Positions 17,341 to 28,162 are shown, counted from the first letter of the stretch. The stretch is DNA of 64,000 bases from Poseidonocella sedimentorum (GCF_900116005.1 NZ_FOYI01000002.1:434001-498000), one strand, 5' to 3'. The notes: generated by a model from the letters alone, not told the origin. Program-made: numbers and translations.

Positions 17341-18968
17341 AGTTCGGCCCGCTAGCGACCGCCGAGGCCGAAGGGGCGATCCTCGCCCATTCGTTGCAGG
17401 CCGGGGCGCTTCGGTTGCGCAAAGGGACGCGGCTGACACCGGAGGCCATCGCCGCCCTTGCGGCAGAAGGGGTTGAAAGCGTCGTCGTCGCGCGGCCCGA
17501 TCCGGAGGATCTTGACGAAAACGCCGCCGCGGCCCGGCTCGCCACCGCGCTTGGGGACCATGGGTTTGACGTGACGGCGCCGTTCACCGGGCGGGTCAAC
17601 CTGACCGCACCGGCGGCGGGGCTGGTCACGCTGGACGCCGCGGCGCTGACCGCCGCCAACAGCATCGACGAGGCGATCACCATCGCCACCCTGCCCGATG
17701 CGGCGCGGCTCTCGCAAGGCGCGCTGGTCGCGACGATCAAGATCATCCCCTACGCGGTGCGCGCAGCACGGCTGGCGCAGGTGGAGGCGGCGCTTGGATC
17801 AGGCGCGGCGCCCTTGCGGTTCCACCCGTTTCGCCCGCGCGATGCCGCGCTCATCCTGACCGAAACACCGGGCATGAAACCGGGGCTTTTCGCCAAGGCC
17901 GAAGCGGTGACAGCGGCGCGGCTTGGCGATCTCGGGGCCCGGCTCAGGCGTGTCGCCCGCGTGGCGCATACTGAAGACGCCGTTGCCGCCGCGCTGGCTG
18001 AGGCGGATGAGGCGCTTGTTCTGCTGCTCGGCGCTTCGGCCACATCGGACCGGCGCGATGTGATCCCTGCTGCATTGGAACGGGCGGGCGGCGAGGTGGA
18101 ACAGTTCGGGATGCCGGTCGATCCGGGCAACCTGCTGTTGCTGGGGCGGCGCGGGGCACAGCGGATCGTCGGGCTGCCAGGCTGCGCGCGCTCGCCCGCG
18201 CTCAACGGGGCCGACTGGGTTCTGGAACGGCTGGCGGCGGATCTGCCGGTGGGGAGCGCGCAAATCGCGGCGATGGGCGTCGGCGGGTTGCTCAAGGAAA
18301 TCCCGCAGCGGAGCCAGCCGCGCGCGGCCCCACGGCCGGCCCCGCGACCGGCGGCACAGCGGATCGAGGTCCTGTTGCTCGCGGCGGGGGCCTCGCGCCG
18401 GATGGGCGGCGAGGACAAGCTTCTGCGCCCGGTCGACGGTGAGCCGCTCCTGCGCCGCGCGGCCAAGGCGGCGGCGGGGTCGAAGGCCTCGGCGGTGCGC
18501 GTGATCCTTCCGCCTGCGGCCGAGGCGCGCCGCGCCGCTCTGTCGGGGCTCGACGTTGCGTTGACCGACGCGCCGCAGGCCGCGCGCGGCATGGCGGCAT
18601 CGCTGCACGCCGGGCTCCTCGCCACCGCGCCGGACACCGCGGCGATCATCATCGCGCTGGCCGATATGCCGGAGATCACCGCCGAACATTTCAATCGCGT
18701 CATCGCTGCCTTCGATCCGCGCGAAGCGCGCGAGATCTGCCGCGCGACCTCGGCCGACGGCGTGCCCGGCCACCCGGTCCTCTTCGGCGCGCGGTTCTTC
18801 GAATCGCTCAAGGGGCTTCGGGCCGACGAGGGCGCGCGCCGTGTGCTGGAGGACAATCGCGAGTTTGTGACCCTCGTCCCCGCGCCGGGGCAGGGGGCGG
18901 TCGTGGACCTCGACACGCCGGCCGCCTGGGCCGCGTGGGAAGCGGCGCAACCGAACCAGCCGGGCTGA
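17337..18968 (+). CDS. Fusion of molybdopterin-binding domain and MocA-like cytidylyltransferase
   Basis: 543 residues. The N-terminal half (about 1-330) looks like a MoeA/MogA-type molybdopterin-binding region, with TETPGMKPGLF and a GLPGCARSPALNG segment. The C-terminal half (about 343-540) is an NTP-transferase domain with LLLAAGASRRMGGEDK and later ADMPEIT, the pattern of MocA, which makes molybdopterin cytosine dinucleotide. The two halves are joined by a Pro/Arg/Ala-rich linker. The partner is XdhC upstream, so the pair equips xanthine-oxidase-family enzymes. Confidence 0.83.
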   Translation: MKFGPLATAEAEGAILAHSLQAGALRLRKGTRLTPEAIAALAAEGVESVVVARPDPEDLDENAAAARLATALGDHGFDVTAPFTGRVNLTAPAAGLVTLDAAALTAANSIDEAITIATLPDAARLSQGALVATIKIIPYAVRAARLAQVEAALGSGAAPLRFHPFRPRDAALILTETPGMKPGLFAKAEAVTAARLGDLGARLRRVARVAHTEDAVAAALAEADEALVLLLGASATSDRRDVIPAALERAGGEVEQFGMPVDPGNLLLLGRRGAQRIVGLPGCARSPALNGADWVLERLAADLPVGSAQIAAMGVGGLLKEIPQRSQPRAAPRPAPRPAAQRIEVLLLAAGASRRMGGEDKLLRPVDGEPLLRRAAKAAAGSKASAVRVILPPAAEARRAALSGLDVALTDAPQAARGMAASLHAGLLATAPDTAAIIIALADMPEITAEHFNRVIAAFDPREAREICRATSADGVPGHPVLFGARFFESLKGLRADEGARRVLEDNREFVTLVPAPGQGAVVDLDTPAAWAAWEAAQPNQPG

Positions 18969-19075
18969 TCGGCGGGGTGCCCAAATCCGCGCCAGCCGCG
19001 CGGCGGCTGCCCGGCCCCTCGCGTCTTGCCTCTTGCCCGGTGGCTGTCGGTTCGCTAACAGGGAATTAGACGTGA

Positions 19076-19226
19076 CGTCGGGAGAACCGGTTCAGCCGGT
19101 GCCGAAGGAGCAACCGCCCCGGAAACTCTCAGGCCATGGGACCGACGCCATTTGACACTCTGGAGAGACCCCGCAGACCGGGGCGCCGACGGGATAGCGA
19201 TCTCAGGCAAAGGGACAGAGGGGGCA
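19076..19226 (+). promoter_or_regulatory. Tandem glycine riboswitch upstream of gcvT
   Basis: Two consecutive aptamers can be read. The first runs from about 19079 and contains GCCGAAGGAGCAA (19101-19113) and AAACTCTCAGGC (19123-19134). The second opens with CTCTGGAGAG near 19158 and contains CGCCGACGGG, ATCTCAGGCAAAGGGACAGA, and a closing CAGAG. These are the conserved cores of the gcvT-type riboswitch. It lies 74 bases upstream of the gcvT ATG and should switch the glycine-cleavage operon on when glycine is high, as known for this class. Confidence 0.95.
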
Positions 19227-19299
19227 TCGGGCGGGCCGGTTTCGGACCGCAATTGATGCCGTGGTTCCACAGAACATCGGCGCAGGCAGGGAGATGGGG

Positions 19300-20415
19300 A
19301 TGACCGATCTGAAACGCGTGCCGCTGCACGATCTGCACGTTGAACTGGGGGCCAAGATGGTCCCGTTCGCCGGCTATGAAATGCCCGTGCAATATCCCTT
19401 GGGCGTGCTCAAGGAGCATCTGCACACGCGGGGGAAGGCGGGGCTGTTCGACGTGAGCCACATGGGGCAGGTCCTGCTGCGGGGGGCGGATGCGGCGCGC
19501 GCTCTGGAGCGGCTCATCCCGATGGACGTGGCCGGGCTTGGCGTGGGGCGTCAGCGCTACGGGTTTTTCACCAATGAGACGGGCGGTATTCTCGACGATC
19601 TGATGTTCGCCAACCGGGGCGATCATCTGTTCCTCGTGGTCAACGCGGCGTGCAAGGACGCCGATATCGCGCATCTGCGGGCGGCGCTGGAGCCGGAGGT
19701 GTCGGTCGAGGTGGTGACAGACCGCGCGCTTCTGGCGGTGCAGGGACCGGCGGCGGAGGCGGCGCTTGCCAGTCTCGCGGCCGAGGTGGCCGGGATGCGC
19801 TTCATGGATGTGGCGGACGTGACGCTCGCGGGCGCGGCCTGCTGGGTCTCGCGCTCGGGTTACACCGGCGAAGACGGTTATGAGATTTCCGTGCCGGTGG
19901 GCGCGGCAGAGGCTCTGGCGCGGGCGCTGCTCGATCACGAGGCGGTCGAGCCGATCGGACTCGGGGCGCGGGATTCGCTCCGTCTGGAGGCCGGTCTTTG
20001 CCTCTATGGCCATGATATTACGACGGAAACCACGCCTGTTGAAGCCGGGCTGACCTGGGCGATCCAGAAGGCGCGGCGCGCGGGCGGGGCGCGGGAAGGC
20101 GGCTTTCCCGGCGCCGGTGTGATCCTCGAAGAACTGGCCGACGGCCCGGCCTTGCGCCGCGTTGGCCTCATGCCCGAAGGGCGCGCGCCGATGCGGGAAG
20201 GCGTGGCGCTTTTCGCCGCATCCGAGGGCGGCGATCCGGTTGGCACCATCACCTCGGGCGGGTTCGGCCCAAGCGTCGGCGGGCCTGTCGCGATGGGCTA
20301 TGTCTCGGCCGACTATGCAGGCGGCGACGCGCTGCTCTATGGTGAGGTCAGGGGGCGGCGGCATCCGGTGCGCATCGCGCCGATGCCTTTCGTCCCATCC
20401 AATTTCAAACGCTGA
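19300..20415 (+). CDS. gcvT: Glycine cleavage system T protein (aminomethyltransferase)
   Basis: Takes the aminomethyl group from lipoylated GcvH and makes methylene-tetrahydrofolate plus ammonia. 371 residues from ATG 19300, beginning MTDLKRVPLHDLH; an ATG six bases earlier touches the AGGGAG sequence and is less likely. Folate-site features GLFDVSHMGQ and the RSGYTGEDGYE segment are present. The stop overlaps an upstream in-frame ATG of gcvH. It is first in gcvT-gcvH-gcvP under the glycine riboswitch. Confidence 0.96.
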   Translation: MTDLKRVPLHDLHVELGAKMVPFAGYEMPVQYPLGVLKEHLHTRGKAGLFDVSHMGQVLLRGADAARALERLIPMDVAGLGVGRQRYGFFTNETGGILDDLMFANRGDHLFLVVNAACKDADIAHLRAALEPEVSVEVVTDRALLAVQGPAAEAALASLAAEVAGMRFMDVADVTLAGAACWVSRSGYTGEDGYEISVPVGAAEALARALLDHEAVEPIGLGARDSLRLEAGLCLYGHDITTETTPVEAGLTWAIQKARRAGGAREGGFPGAGVILEELADGPALRRVGLMPEGRAPMREGVALFAASEGGDPVGTITSGGFGPSVGGPVAMGYVSADYAGGDALLYGEVRGRRHPVRIAPMPFVPSNFKR

Positions 20416-20426
20416 TGAGGGATCAG

Positions 20427-20786
20427 ATGAAATACACCGAAGAACATGAATGGCTTCGCCCCGAGGATGATCTGATCGTCGTCGGCATCACCGAACACGC
20501 CGCCGAACAGCTGGGCGACATTGTCTTTATTGAGCTGCCCGAAGAGGGCGACGAGATCGCCAAAGATGACGAGGCGGTGGTCATCGAAAGCGTCAAGGCC
20601 GCGAGTGAGATCCTCGCGCCGATCGACGGCGAGATCGTGGAGGTCAACTCCGCGCTGGTCGAGAATCCGGGGCAGGTCAACGACGACCCGCAGGGCGATG
20701 GCTGGTTCTTCAAGATCAAGCCAGCCGATCCCAGCCAGCTGGACGATTACATGGACGAAGCGGCTTACAAGAAGATGATCGGCTAA
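20427..20786 (+). CDS. gcvH: Glycine cleavage system H protein
   Basis: Lipoyl carrier that shuttles the aminomethyl group between the P, T and L proteins. 119 residues beginning MKYTEEHEWL; the ATG at 20427 follows GAGGGATC, whereas the ATG at 20415 sits on the gcvT stop. Lys57 in IESVKAASE is the lipoylation site. The acidic composition and C-terminal KKMIG are typical of the family. Confidence 0.97.
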   Translation: MKYTEEHEWLRPEDDLIVVGITEHAAEQLGDIVFIELPEEGDEIAKDDEAVVIESVKAASEILAPIDGEIVEVNSALVENPGQVNDDPQGDGWFFKIKPADPSQLDDYMDEAAYKKMIG

Positions 20787-20867
20787 GCCGCTTGCCTTTC
20801 GCCGCGCCGGCCCCGGCGCGGCACCCGAGTCATCAAGCCCTTACACGGCGCGTTGCAGGAGACGGGC

Positions 20868-23717
20868 ATGCCCTTCACACCGACAGATTACCTTCCCTAC
20901 GATTTCGCCAACCGCCGCCATATCGGGCCGTCGCCCAAGGAGATGGCGGAGATGCTTGAGGTGCTGGGCATCGACAGTCTCGACGGGTTGATCGACGAGA
21001 CGATCCCGGCTTCGATCCGGATGGAGGGGGGGCTCGACTTCGGCAAGCCCCTGTCGGAGCGGCAGCTGCTCTACCATATGCGCGTGGTGTCCTCCAAGAA
21101 CCGGGTGCTGACCTCGCTCATCGGGCAAGGCTATCACGGGACAGTCACCCCGCCCGCGATCCAGCGCAACATCCTTGAAAACCCGGCCTGGTACACCGCC
21201 TACACGCCCTATCAGCCGGAGATCAGCCAGGGGCGGCTTGAGGCGCTTCTGAACTTCCAGACGATGATTTCCGATCTCACGGGCCTTGAGATCGCCAACG
21301 CCTCGCTGCTCGATGAATCCACCGCCTGCGCCGAGGCGATGACGATGGCGCAGCGGGTGGCGAAATCGAAGGCCGGGGCGTTCTTCGTCGATGAGAATTG
21401 CCACCCGCAGAACATCGCCGTGATGAAGACGCGCGCCGCGCCTCTGGGGATCGAGGTCATCGTGGGCGCCCCCGAGGCGCTCGATCCGGCGGCGGTTTTC
21501 GGCGCGATCTTCCAGTATCCTGGCACCTATGGCCACGTCCGCGACTTCACCGACCAGATCGCCGCGTTGCATGGCGCCGACGCGATCGGGGTGATCTCGG
21601 CCGACCCGCTCTCGCTCACGCTCCTGAAGGAGCCGGGCGCGATGGGGGCGGATATCGTCGTGGGTTCGGCCCAGCGGTTTGGCGTGCCCATGGGCTATGG
21701 CGGGCCGCACGCGGCTTACATGGCCACGAAAGACGCCTATAAACGCGCGATGCCCGGGCGGCTGGTCGGGATTTCCATCGACAGCCATGGCAACAAGGCC
21801 TATCGCCTCGCGCTCCAGACCCGCGAGCAGCACATCCGGCGCGAGAAGGCGACATCCAACGTCTGCACCGCGCAGGCGCTTCTGGCGGTCATGGCGTCGT
21901 TTTACGGGGTGTTTCACGGCCCCGAAGGGCTCAAGGCCATCGCGCAGCGCATTCACCGCAAGACCGTCCGGCTCGCCCGCGGGCTTGAGGAGGCGGGGTT
22001 CACCATCGAGCCGGAGGCGTTTTTCGACACCATCACGGTGGATGTCGGGCGCTTCCAGAAGGGCGTGATGCAGGCCGCGGTCGCGGAGGGGGTCAACCTG
22101 CGCAAGGTGGGCGAGAGCAAGGTCGGGATCACGCTCGATGAGGCGACGCGCTCGGGCGTGATCGAGAAGGTCTGGCGGGCCTTCGGGATCGAGCGGGCCG
22201 ATGATGATCTCACCGCGGAATACCGCGTGCCCGAGGCGCTGCACCGGCAGACGCCGTATCTTCAGCACGAGGTGTTTCACATGAACCGGGCCGAGACCGA
22301 GATGATGCGCTATATGCGCCGCCTCGCGGACCGCGACCTCGCGCTCGATCGGGCGATGATCCCGCTTGGGTCCTGCACCATGAAGCTCAACGCGGCGGTG
22401 GAGATGATGCCCGTCTCGTGGCGGGAGTTTTCGCTGCTGCACCCCTTCGCGCCAGCCGACCAGGCCGAGGGCTATCGCGAGTTGATCGACGATCTGTCGG
22501 CCAAGCTCTGCGCCATCACCGGCTATGACGATCTGTCGATGCAGCCCAACTCCGGCGCGCAGGGGGAATACGCCGGGCTCCTGACCATCGCCGCGTATCA
22601 CCGCGCGCGGGGCGAGGGGCACCGCAACGTCTGCCTCATTCCCACCAGCGCGCATGGGACAAACCCGGCATCGGCGCAGATGGTGGGCTGGAAAGTGGTC
22701 CCGGTGAAATCGGCGGCGAACGGGGATATCGACCTCGACGATTTCCGCGCCAAGGCGGAAAAGCATGGCGAAAATCTCGCCGGTTGCATGATCACCTACC
22801 CCTCGACCCACGGGGTTTTCGAGGAAACCGTGCGCGATGTCTGCGCCATCACCCATGAGCATGGCGGCCAGGTCTATATCGACGGGGCCAACATGAACGC
22901 GATGGTCGGCCTCTCGCGGCCCGGCGATCTGGGCGGCGATGTGAGCCACCTCAACCTGCACAAGACCTTCTGCATCCCCCATGGCGGGGGCGGGCCCGGA
23001 ATGGGGCCCATCGGGGTCAAGGCGCATCTCGCGCCGCATCTCCCCGGCCACCCGGTCACCGGCGGCGAAGAGGGGCCGGTCTCGGCCGCGCCCTTCGGAT
23101 CGCCCTCGCTGCTGCCGATCTCCTGGGCCTACATCCTGCTGATGGGCGGCAAGGGTCTGGCGCAGGCGACCAAGGTCGCGATCCTCAACGCCAACTACAT
23201 CGCCAAGCGGCTCGAAGGGGCTTATGACGTGCTCTACAAGGGCGGCAAGGGCCGGGTTGCGCATGAGTGCATCCTCGACACGCGTCCCTTCGAGAAGAGC
23301 GCGGGCGTGACCGTGGAAGATATCGCCAAACGTCTGGTCGATTGCGGTTTTCATGCGCCGACCATGAGCTGGCCGGTGGCCGGGACGCTGATGGTCGAGC
23401 CCACGGAGAGCGAAACCAAGGCCGAGCTTGACCGGTTCTGCGATGCGATGCTGGCGATCCGCGAGGAGATCCGCGCGATTGAGGAAGGCAAGATCGACCG
23501 CGAGAACAACCCGCTCAAGAACGCGCCGCATACGATGGAGGATCTCGTGCGCGAGTGGGATCGGCCGTATTCCCGCGAGCAGGGGTGCTTCCCACCGGGC
23601 GCCTTCCGGGTCGACAAGTACTGGCCGCCGGTCAACCGGGTCGACAACGCCTATGGCGACCGCAATCTCATCTGCACCTGCCCGCCGATGGAGGATTACG
23701 CCGACGCGGCGGAGTAA
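20868..23717 (+). CDS. gcvP: Glycine dehydrogenase (decarboxylating), P protein
   Basis: PLP enzyme that decarboxylates glycine and loads the aminomethyl group on GcvH. 949 residues, the full single-chain form rather than split P1/P2. The N-terminal half begins with [10 protein letters not shown]; the PLP lysine is Lys699 in [16 protein letters not shown]. The start at 20868 has AGGAG at 20857-20861 and gives the standard N-terminus. It is the last gene of the operon; gcvL/lpd is elsewhere. Confidence 0.97.
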   Translation: MPFTPTDYLPYDFANRRHIGPSPKEMAEMLEVLGIDSLDGLIDETIPASIRMEGGLDFGKPLSERQLLYHMRVVSSKNRVLTSLIGQGYHGTVTPPAIQRNILENPAWYTAYTPYQPEISQGRLEALLNFQTMISDLTGLEIANASLLDESTACAEAMTMAQRVAKSKAGAFFVDENCHPQNIAVMKTRAAPLGIEVIVGAPEALDPAAVFGAIFQYPGTYGHVRDFTDQIAALHGADAIGVISADPLSLTLLKEPGAMGADIVVGSAQRFGVPMGYGGPHAAYMATKDAYKRAMPGRLVGISIDSHGNKAYRLALQTREQHIRREKATSNVCTAQALLAVMASFYGVFHGPEGLKAIAQRIHRKTVRLARGLEEAGFTIEPEAFFDTITVDVGRFQKGVMQAAVAEGVNLRKVGESKVGITLDEATRSGVIEKVWRAFGIERADDDLTAEYRVPEALHRQTPYLQHEVFHMNRAETEMMRYMRRLADRDLALDRAMIPLGSCTMKLNAAVEMMPVSWREFSLLHPFAPADQAEGYRELIDDLSAKLCAITGYDDLSMQPNSGAQGEYAGLLTIAAYHRARGEGHRNVCLIPTSAHGTNPASAQMVGWKVVPVKSAANGDIDLDDFRAKAEKHGENLAGCMITYPSTHGVFEETVRDVCAITHEHGGQVYIDGANMNAMVGLSRPGDLGGDVSHLNLHKTFCIPHGGGGPGMGPIGVKAHLAPHLPGHPVTGGEEGPVSAAPFGSPSLLPISWAYILLMGGKGLAQATKVAILNANYIAKRLEGAYDVLYKGGKGRVAHECILDTRPFEKSAGVTVEDIAKRLVDCGFHAPTMSWPVAGTLMVEPTESETKAELDRFCDAMLAIREEIRAIEEGKIDRENNPLKNAPHTMEDLVREWDRPYSREQGCFPPGAFRVDKYWPPVNRVDNAYGDRNLICTCPPMEDYADAAE

Positions 23718-23783
23718 GGGGCGGCGCAGCGCACGGTGGTTTTCGAGACTGTTAAGGGATCGAACGGATGAATGGCCATTGAG

Positions 23784-23799
23784 ACGCGGGCATCCGCGT
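23784..23799 (+). terminator. Short hairpin between gcvP and the DUF2793 gene
   Basis: ACGCGG (23784-23789) pairs with CCGCGT (23794-23799) around a GCAT loop, followed by TTC. It is weak but placed where the glycine-cleavage operon should end. No other structure in the 113-base gap stands out. Confidence 0.3.
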
Positions 23800-23830
23800 T
23801 CAGAGCCATGGCCGTTGAAGGATCCTGCAG

Positions 23831-24634
23831 ATGACCCAGATCACCCCCGCGTTGAGCCTGCCCTATATCCAGCCGGCACAGGCGCAAAAACACGTGACCC
23901 ACAACGACGCGCTGCGCGTGCTTGACGCGTTGGTCCAGCTCAGCGTGATCGAGGAGCCGCTCGCCGAGCCGCCCGCCAACCCCGACCAGGGCGCGCGCTA
24001 CATCGTGGCGCCGGGGGCGACCGGCGTGTGGGACGGGCAGGATGGCGCCATCGCGCTCTTCGGCCCCTCGGGCTGGGAATTTCACGCAGCGCAACCCGGC
24101 TGGCGTGCGGATGTGCAATCGAGCGGCGAGGTCTATCGCTTCGACGGCGCGACCTGGGCGCGCGTTGCGACCGAGAGCACCGACAAGCTCGGCGTCAACA
24201 CCGCCGCCGATGAGACCAACCGCCTTGCCGTCTCGGCATCGGCGACGCTTCTGACCCACAGCGGCACCGACCATCAGCTCAAGATCAACAAGGCCTCGGG
24301 CGGCGACACGGCGAGCCTGCTGTTCCAGACCAACTGGTCGGGCCGCGCCGAAATGGGCACCTCGGGCACCGATGATTTCGCGATCAAGGTGAGCGCCGAT
24401 GGCGCGACCTGGAACGAGGGCCTGTCGATCGGCGCGAGCGATGGGGCGGTGACAACCGGCGCGGACCTGACCGTCGCCGGGATCGCGCGGCTGCTGCCGA
24501 TCGCGCTGGCCGACCTGCCCGCCGCCGCTCCCGCCGGCTCGCTCGCGTTTTGCCCCGACACCGGCGCGGGCGCGCAGCTGCTGTTTTCCGACGGCAGCGA
24601 TTGGCGCGGCGTGGGCACCGGCGCGCTCGTCTGA
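23831..24634 (+). CDS. DUF2793 protein, phage/GTA spike-like
   Basis: 267 residues. The N-terminus (TPALSLPYIQPAQAQKHVTHN, here broken at 20) and the following GARYIVAPGATGVWDG are hallmarks of DUF2793, found in tail or spike proteins of phages and of Rhodobacterales gene transfer agents. The middle part (TNRLAVSASATLL and later DDFAIKVSADG) looks like a beta-rich fibre repeat, and the end is a small sheet-like domain. No other phage gene is nearby. It has its own strong terminator and sits beside dTDP-rhamnose genes. The role as head-spike component is inference. Confidence 0.75.
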   Translation: MTQITPALSLPYIQPAQAQKHVTHNDALRVLDALVQLSVIEEPLAEPPANPDQGARYIVAPGATGVWDGQDGAIALFGPSGWEFHAAQPGWRADVQSSGEVYRFDGATWARVATESTDKLGVNTAADETNRLAVSASATLLTHSGTDHQLKINKASGGDTASLLFQTNWSGRAEMGTSGTDDFAIKVSADGATWNEGLSIGASDGAVTTGADLTVAGIARLLPIALADLPAAAPAGSLAFCPDTGAGAQLLFSDGSDWRGVGTGALV

Positions 24635-24657
24635 CCCCGGCCGCACCCCGCGATGAC

Positions 24658-24685
24658 CAACACCCGCTTCGGCGGGTGTTTTCTT
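24658..24685 (+). terminator. Rho-independent terminator after the DUF2793 gene
   Basis: ACACCCGC (24660-24667), TTCG loop, GCGGGTGT (24672-24679), then TTTCTTTT. A textbook terminator with a UUCG tetraloop. It separates the DUF2793 gene from rfbC. Confidence 0.93.
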
Positions 24686-24838
24686 TTGCGCGCCGTCTCT
24701 GAGGGCCGCGCCGCGAAAGATGCAGGCAGCCCGCCGCGGCGCCGGCCCCAATATTTACCTCCTCCGCCCCTGCCGCGTGACATTCAAGCGGGGCGTTGCT
24801 ACACGGTCAGAGACATTTCACGCGGACGGAGATTTCCT

Positions 24839-25405
24839 TTGCAAGTCATTGAAACGGCGTTGCCCGGTGTCCTCATCATCATCCCGGCGCGGTTCGGTGA
24901 CGAGCGCGGATTCTTCAGTGAAAGCTGGAACAAGGCGCGGATGGCCGAGGCCGGCGTGACCACCGAATTCGTTCAGGACAATCACTCGCTCTCCAGCGCG
25001 GTCGGCACGGTGCGCGGGCTGCACTACCAATCCCCGCCCCACGCCCAGGCCAAGCTCGTCCGCTGCGGACGGGGCCGGATCTTCGATGTGGCCGTCGACG
25101 TGCGCCGCGGCTCCCCGACCTACGGGCAATGGATCGGCGAGGAGCTCAGCTTCGAGAATGGCAAGCAACTGCTGATCCCCGCCGGCTTCCTGCACGGCTT
25201 TTCCACCCGCGCGCCGGAGAGCGAAATCATCTACAAATGCTCCGATTACTACGCGCCGGAGTGTGACGGGGCGGTGCGCTTTGACTGCCCCGAGATCGGC
25301 ATCGACTGGGGCCTTGAGGGCGCGCCATTGCTCTCGGCCAAGGATGCCGCCGCGCCGACCCTCGCGGACTGGACCTCGCCCTTCACCTTCGGAGAGACCG
25401 CATGA
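24839..25405 (+). CDS. rfbC: dTDP-4-dehydrorhamnose 3,5-epimerase
   Basis: 188 residues. Start is TTG at 24839, with GGAG at 24828-24831; no ATG is available in a suitable place and upstream in-frame sequence crosses the terminator. Family motifs: [18 protein letters not shown] (catalytic His), [16 protein letters not shown] and [10 protein letters not shown]. It is the third enzyme of dTDP-L-rhamnose synthesis and first in a tightly overlapping rfbCBDA operon. Confidence 0.94.
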   Translation: MQVIETALPGVLIIIPARFGDERGFFSESWNKARMAEAGVTTEFVQDNHSLSSAVGTVRGLHYQSPPHAQAKLVRCGRGRIFDVAVDVRRGSPTYGQWIGEELSFENGKQLLIPAGFLHGFSTRAPESEIIYKCSDYYAPECDGAVRFDCPEIGIDWGLEGAPLLSAKDAAAPTLADWTSPFTFGETA

Positions 25406-26442
25406 AACTCCTCGTCACCGGCGGCGCCGGGTTCATCGGATCCGCCGTCGTGCGTCTGGCGGTCACGCGTGGGCACGAGGTCGTCAACCTCGACGCCCTG
25501 ACCTATGCGGCCTGTCTTGAGAACGTCGCGCCTGTGGCGGACAGCTCGCTCTACAGCTTCGAGAAAGCCGACATCCGCGATCGCCCCGCGCTCGACCGGA
25601 TTTTCGCCGCGCACAAGCCCGACGCGGTGATGCACCTTGCCGCCGAGAGCCACGTGGACCGCTCGATCGACGGGCCCGCCGCCTTTATCGAGACCAACGT
25701 CACGGGGACGTTCAACATGTTGGAGGCGGCCCGGAGCTATTGGGAAAGCGCGGGCCGGCCCGAGACGTTCCGCTTCCACCACATCTCGACCGACGAGGTC
25801 TTTGGCACATTGGGCGCGACGGGGCAGTTCACCGAAGAGACGCCCTACGCGCCCAACAGCCCCTATTCCGCCTCCAAGGCCGCCTCTGATCACCTCGTCC
25901 GCGCCTGGCATGAGACCTATGGCCTGCCCGTCGTCCTGACCAATTGCTCCAACAATTACGGGCCCTATCACTTCCCCGAGAAGCTCATCCCCGTGGTCAT
26001 CCTCAACGCGCTCGCGGGCAAGCCGCTGCCGATCTACGGCGATGGCTCCAACGTGCGCGATTGGCTCTACGTGGAGGACCACGCCGACGCGCTCCTGCTG
26101 GTGCTGGAGAAGGGCGCTCTGGGGCGATCCTACAACATCGGCGGCGAGAATGAGCGCAGCAATCTGGAGCTTGTCCAGACGCTCTGCGACATCCTCGACG
26201 AAAAACGCCCGCGCGAGGACGGCAAGGCCTATGCCGCGCAGATCACTTTCGTGAGGGATCGCCCCGGCCATGATGCGCGCTACGCCATCGACCCCGAGCG
26301 CATCCGGACGGAGCTCGGCTGGCGGCCCTCGGTCACGGTCGAGGAGGGGCTCGCCCGGACGGTGCAATGGTATCTCGACAACGAGGACTGGTGGCGCCCC
26401 TTGCTAAACCGCGATGGCGTCGGCAAGAGGCTCGGCGCATGA
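25402..26442 (+). CDS. rfbB: dTDP-glucose 4,6-dehydratase
   Basis: 346 residues of the extended SDR family. The NAD-binding motif is TGGAGFIG at the N-terminus, the catalytic region is STDEVFG, and [11 protein letters not shown] supplies the Tyr and Lys. It converts dTDP-glucose to the 4-keto-6-deoxy intermediate. The start overlaps the rfbC stop and the stop overlaps the rfbD start (ATGA), so the operon is translationally coupled. Confidence 0.96.
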   Translation: MKLLVTGGAGFIGSAVVRLAVTRGHEVVNLDALTYAACLENVAPVADSSLYSFEKADIRDRPALDRIFAAHKPDAVMHLAAESHVDRSIDGPAAFIETNVTGTFNMLEAARSYWESAGRPETFRFHHISTDEVFGTLGATGQFTEETPYAPNSPYSASKAASDHLVRAWHETYGLPVVLTNCSNNYGPYHFPEKLIPVVILNALAGKPLPIYGDGSNVRDWLYVEDHADALLLVLEKGALGRSYNIGGENERSNLELVQTLCDILDEKRPREDGKAYAAQITFVRDRPGHDARYAIDPERIRTELGWRPSVTVEEGLARTVQWYLDNEDWWRPLLNRDGVGKRLGA

Positions 26443-27296
26443 GGCTTCTGGTCTTCGGCGCGACGGGGCAGGTGGCCCGGGAATTGCGCGCGCGCGCACC
26501 CGAGGCGCGGTTCCTCGCCCGCCAGGACGTGGATCTCACCGATCCCGCCGCTTGTGCCGCCGCGATTGCGACGAGCGATGCGGAGGCGGTGATCAACGCC
26601 GCGGCCTACACCGCCGTGGACAAGGCCGAGAGCGAAGAGGCGCTGGCGCTGGCGATCAACGGCGCGGCCCCCGGCGCGATGGCCGAAGCCTGCGCCGCGC
26701 GCGGGCTGCCTTTCGTGCATATCTCCACCGATTACGTCTTTGACGGCTCGGGCGACGCGCCCTGGACCCCGACAGACCCCACCGGCCCGCTCGGCGCTTA
26801 TGGGCGGACCAAGCTCGCGGGCGAAGAGCGCATCCGCGCGGTGGGCGGGGTCTTCGCCATCCTGCGGACATCCTGGGTCTTCTCCGCGCATGGCGGCAAT
26901 TTCGTCAAGACGATGCTCCGGCTTGGGGCCGAGCGCGACAAGCTGACCATCGTCGCCGATCAGATCGGCGGGCCGACGGAAGCGGGCGATATCGCCGAAG
27001 CCTGCCTCACCATCGCCGCCGCGCTCGCCGCCGACCCGGGCAAGAGCGGGACCTATCATTTCGCCGGCGCGCCGGATGTCTCCTGGGCCGATTTCGCGCG
27101 GGAGATCTTCGCGCAGTCGGGCCTCTCCTGCGCCGCCGAAGACATCCCCAGCTCGTCCTACCCGACGCCCGCCGCCCGTCCGGGTAACTCCCGGATGGAC
27201 TGCTCCGCCACCACCGCCGCCTTCGGCATCCCGCGCCCCGACTGGCGCAAAGGCCTCGCGCGCGTGCTCACCCAACTCAACGAGGGCTCCTCATGA
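26439..27296 (+). CDS. rfbD: dTDP-4-dehydrorhamnose reductase
   Basis: 285 residues beginning [13 protein letters not shown]. The nucleotide-binding glycine motif, [22 protein letters not shown] and [10 protein letters not shown] (active-site Tyr and Lys) identify RfbD, the last step to dTDP-L-rhamnose. The start at 26439 overlaps rfbB by four bases. The in-frame open frame reaches farther upstream, but this would overlap rfbB heavily and lacks family similarity. Confidence 0.95.
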   Translation: MRLLVFGATGQVARELRARAPEARFLARQDVDLTDPAACAAAIATSDAEAVINAAAYTAVDKAESEEALALAINGAAPGAMAEACAARGLPFVHISTDYVFDGSGDAPWTPTDPTGPLGAYGRTKLAGEERIRAVGGVFAILRTSWVFSAHGGNFVKTMLRLGAERDKLTIVADQIGGPTEAGDIAEACLTIAAALAADPGKSGTYHFAGAPDVSWADFAREIFAQSGLSCAAEDIPSSSYPTPAARPGNSRMDCSATTAAFGIPRPDWRKGLARVLTQLNEGSS

Positions 27297-28162
27297 CAAA
27301 GCGCAAGGGCATCATTCTGGCCGGCGGCTCCGGCACGCGGCTTTATCCGATCACGGTCGGCATCTCCAAGCAGCTCCTGCCGATCTACGACAAGCCGATG
27401 ATCTATTACCCGATCTCGGTGCTGATGCTCGCCGGCATCCGCGACATCGCCATGATCACCACGCCCGAAGACCAAGCCCAATTCCAGCGCACGCTGGGCG
27501 ACGGCAGCCAATGGGGCCTGAGCCTGACCTACATCGTCCAGCCCTCGCCTGACGGGCTGGCGCAGGCGTTCATCCTCGCCGAGGAGTTCCTCGACGGGGC
27601 GCCCTCCGCCATGGTGCTGGGGGACAACATCTTCTTCGGCCACGGGCTGCCTGACCTGCTGGCCGAGGCCGATCGGCAACCGGGCGGGACGGTCTTCGGC
27701 TATCACGTCTCCGATCCCGAGCGCTACGGCGTGGTCGCCTTCGACGAGGCCGGGCAGGTCCGCCAGATCATCGAAAAGCCCGAGGTGCCGCCCTCGAACT
27801 ATGCGGTCACCGGGCTCTATTTCCTCGATGGCGATGCGCCCAGACTCGCGCGCGAGGTCAAGCCCTCGTCGCGCGGCGAGCTGGAGATCACGACGCTCCT
27901 TGAGATGTACCTCGCGGCCGGCAAGCTGAACGTCCAGACCATGGGCCGCGGCTTTGCCTGGCTCGACACCGGAACCCATGCGAGCCTGCTGGATGCGGGG
28001 AATTTCGTGCGGACACTGGAAAACCGGCAGGGGCTCCAGACCGGTTGCCTCGACGAGATCGCCTACGAAAACGGCTGGACCAGCCGCGAGGAGCTTGAGC
28101 AACAGGCCGAGCGCTACCGCAAGAATGCCTATGGCCGCTACCTCACGTCGCTTTTGAAATAA
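27293..28162 (+). CDS. rfbA: Glucose-1-phosphate thymidylyltransferase
   Basis: 289 residues. The nucleotidyltransferase motif [14 protein letters not shown] is followed by [16 protein letters not shown], the signature of RmlA. It makes dTDP-glucose, the entry to the rhamnose pathway, and is usually feedback-inhibited by dTDP-rhamnose. It closes rfbCBDA with a 4-base overlap to rfbD. The 104-base gap after it shows no clear terminator. Confidence 0.97.
   Translation: MTKRKGIILAGGSGTRLYPITVGISKQLLPIYDKPMIYYPISVLMLAGIRDIAMITTPEDQAQFQRTLGDGSQWGLSLTYIVQPSPDGLAQAFILAEEFLDGAPSAMVLGDNIFFGHGLPDLLAEADRQPGGTVFGYHVSDPERYGVVAFDEAGQVRQIIEKPEVPPSNYAVTGLYFLDGDAPRLAREVKPSSRGELEITTLLEMYLAAGKLNVQTMGRGFAWLDTGTHASLLDAGNFVRTLENRQGLQTGCLDEIAYENGWTSREELEQQAERYRKNAYGRYLTSLLK

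Noticed and set aside
20841-23531. Long minus-strand open frame opposite gcvP
   Set aside because: It mirrors the coding strand of gcvP, a typical high-GC shadow; the composition is His/Arg/Asp-rich with no domain.
23831-24634. Prophage remnant
   Set aside because: Only one phage-like gene occurs, flanked by housekeeping and sugar genes, with no integrase, capsid or attachment repeat.
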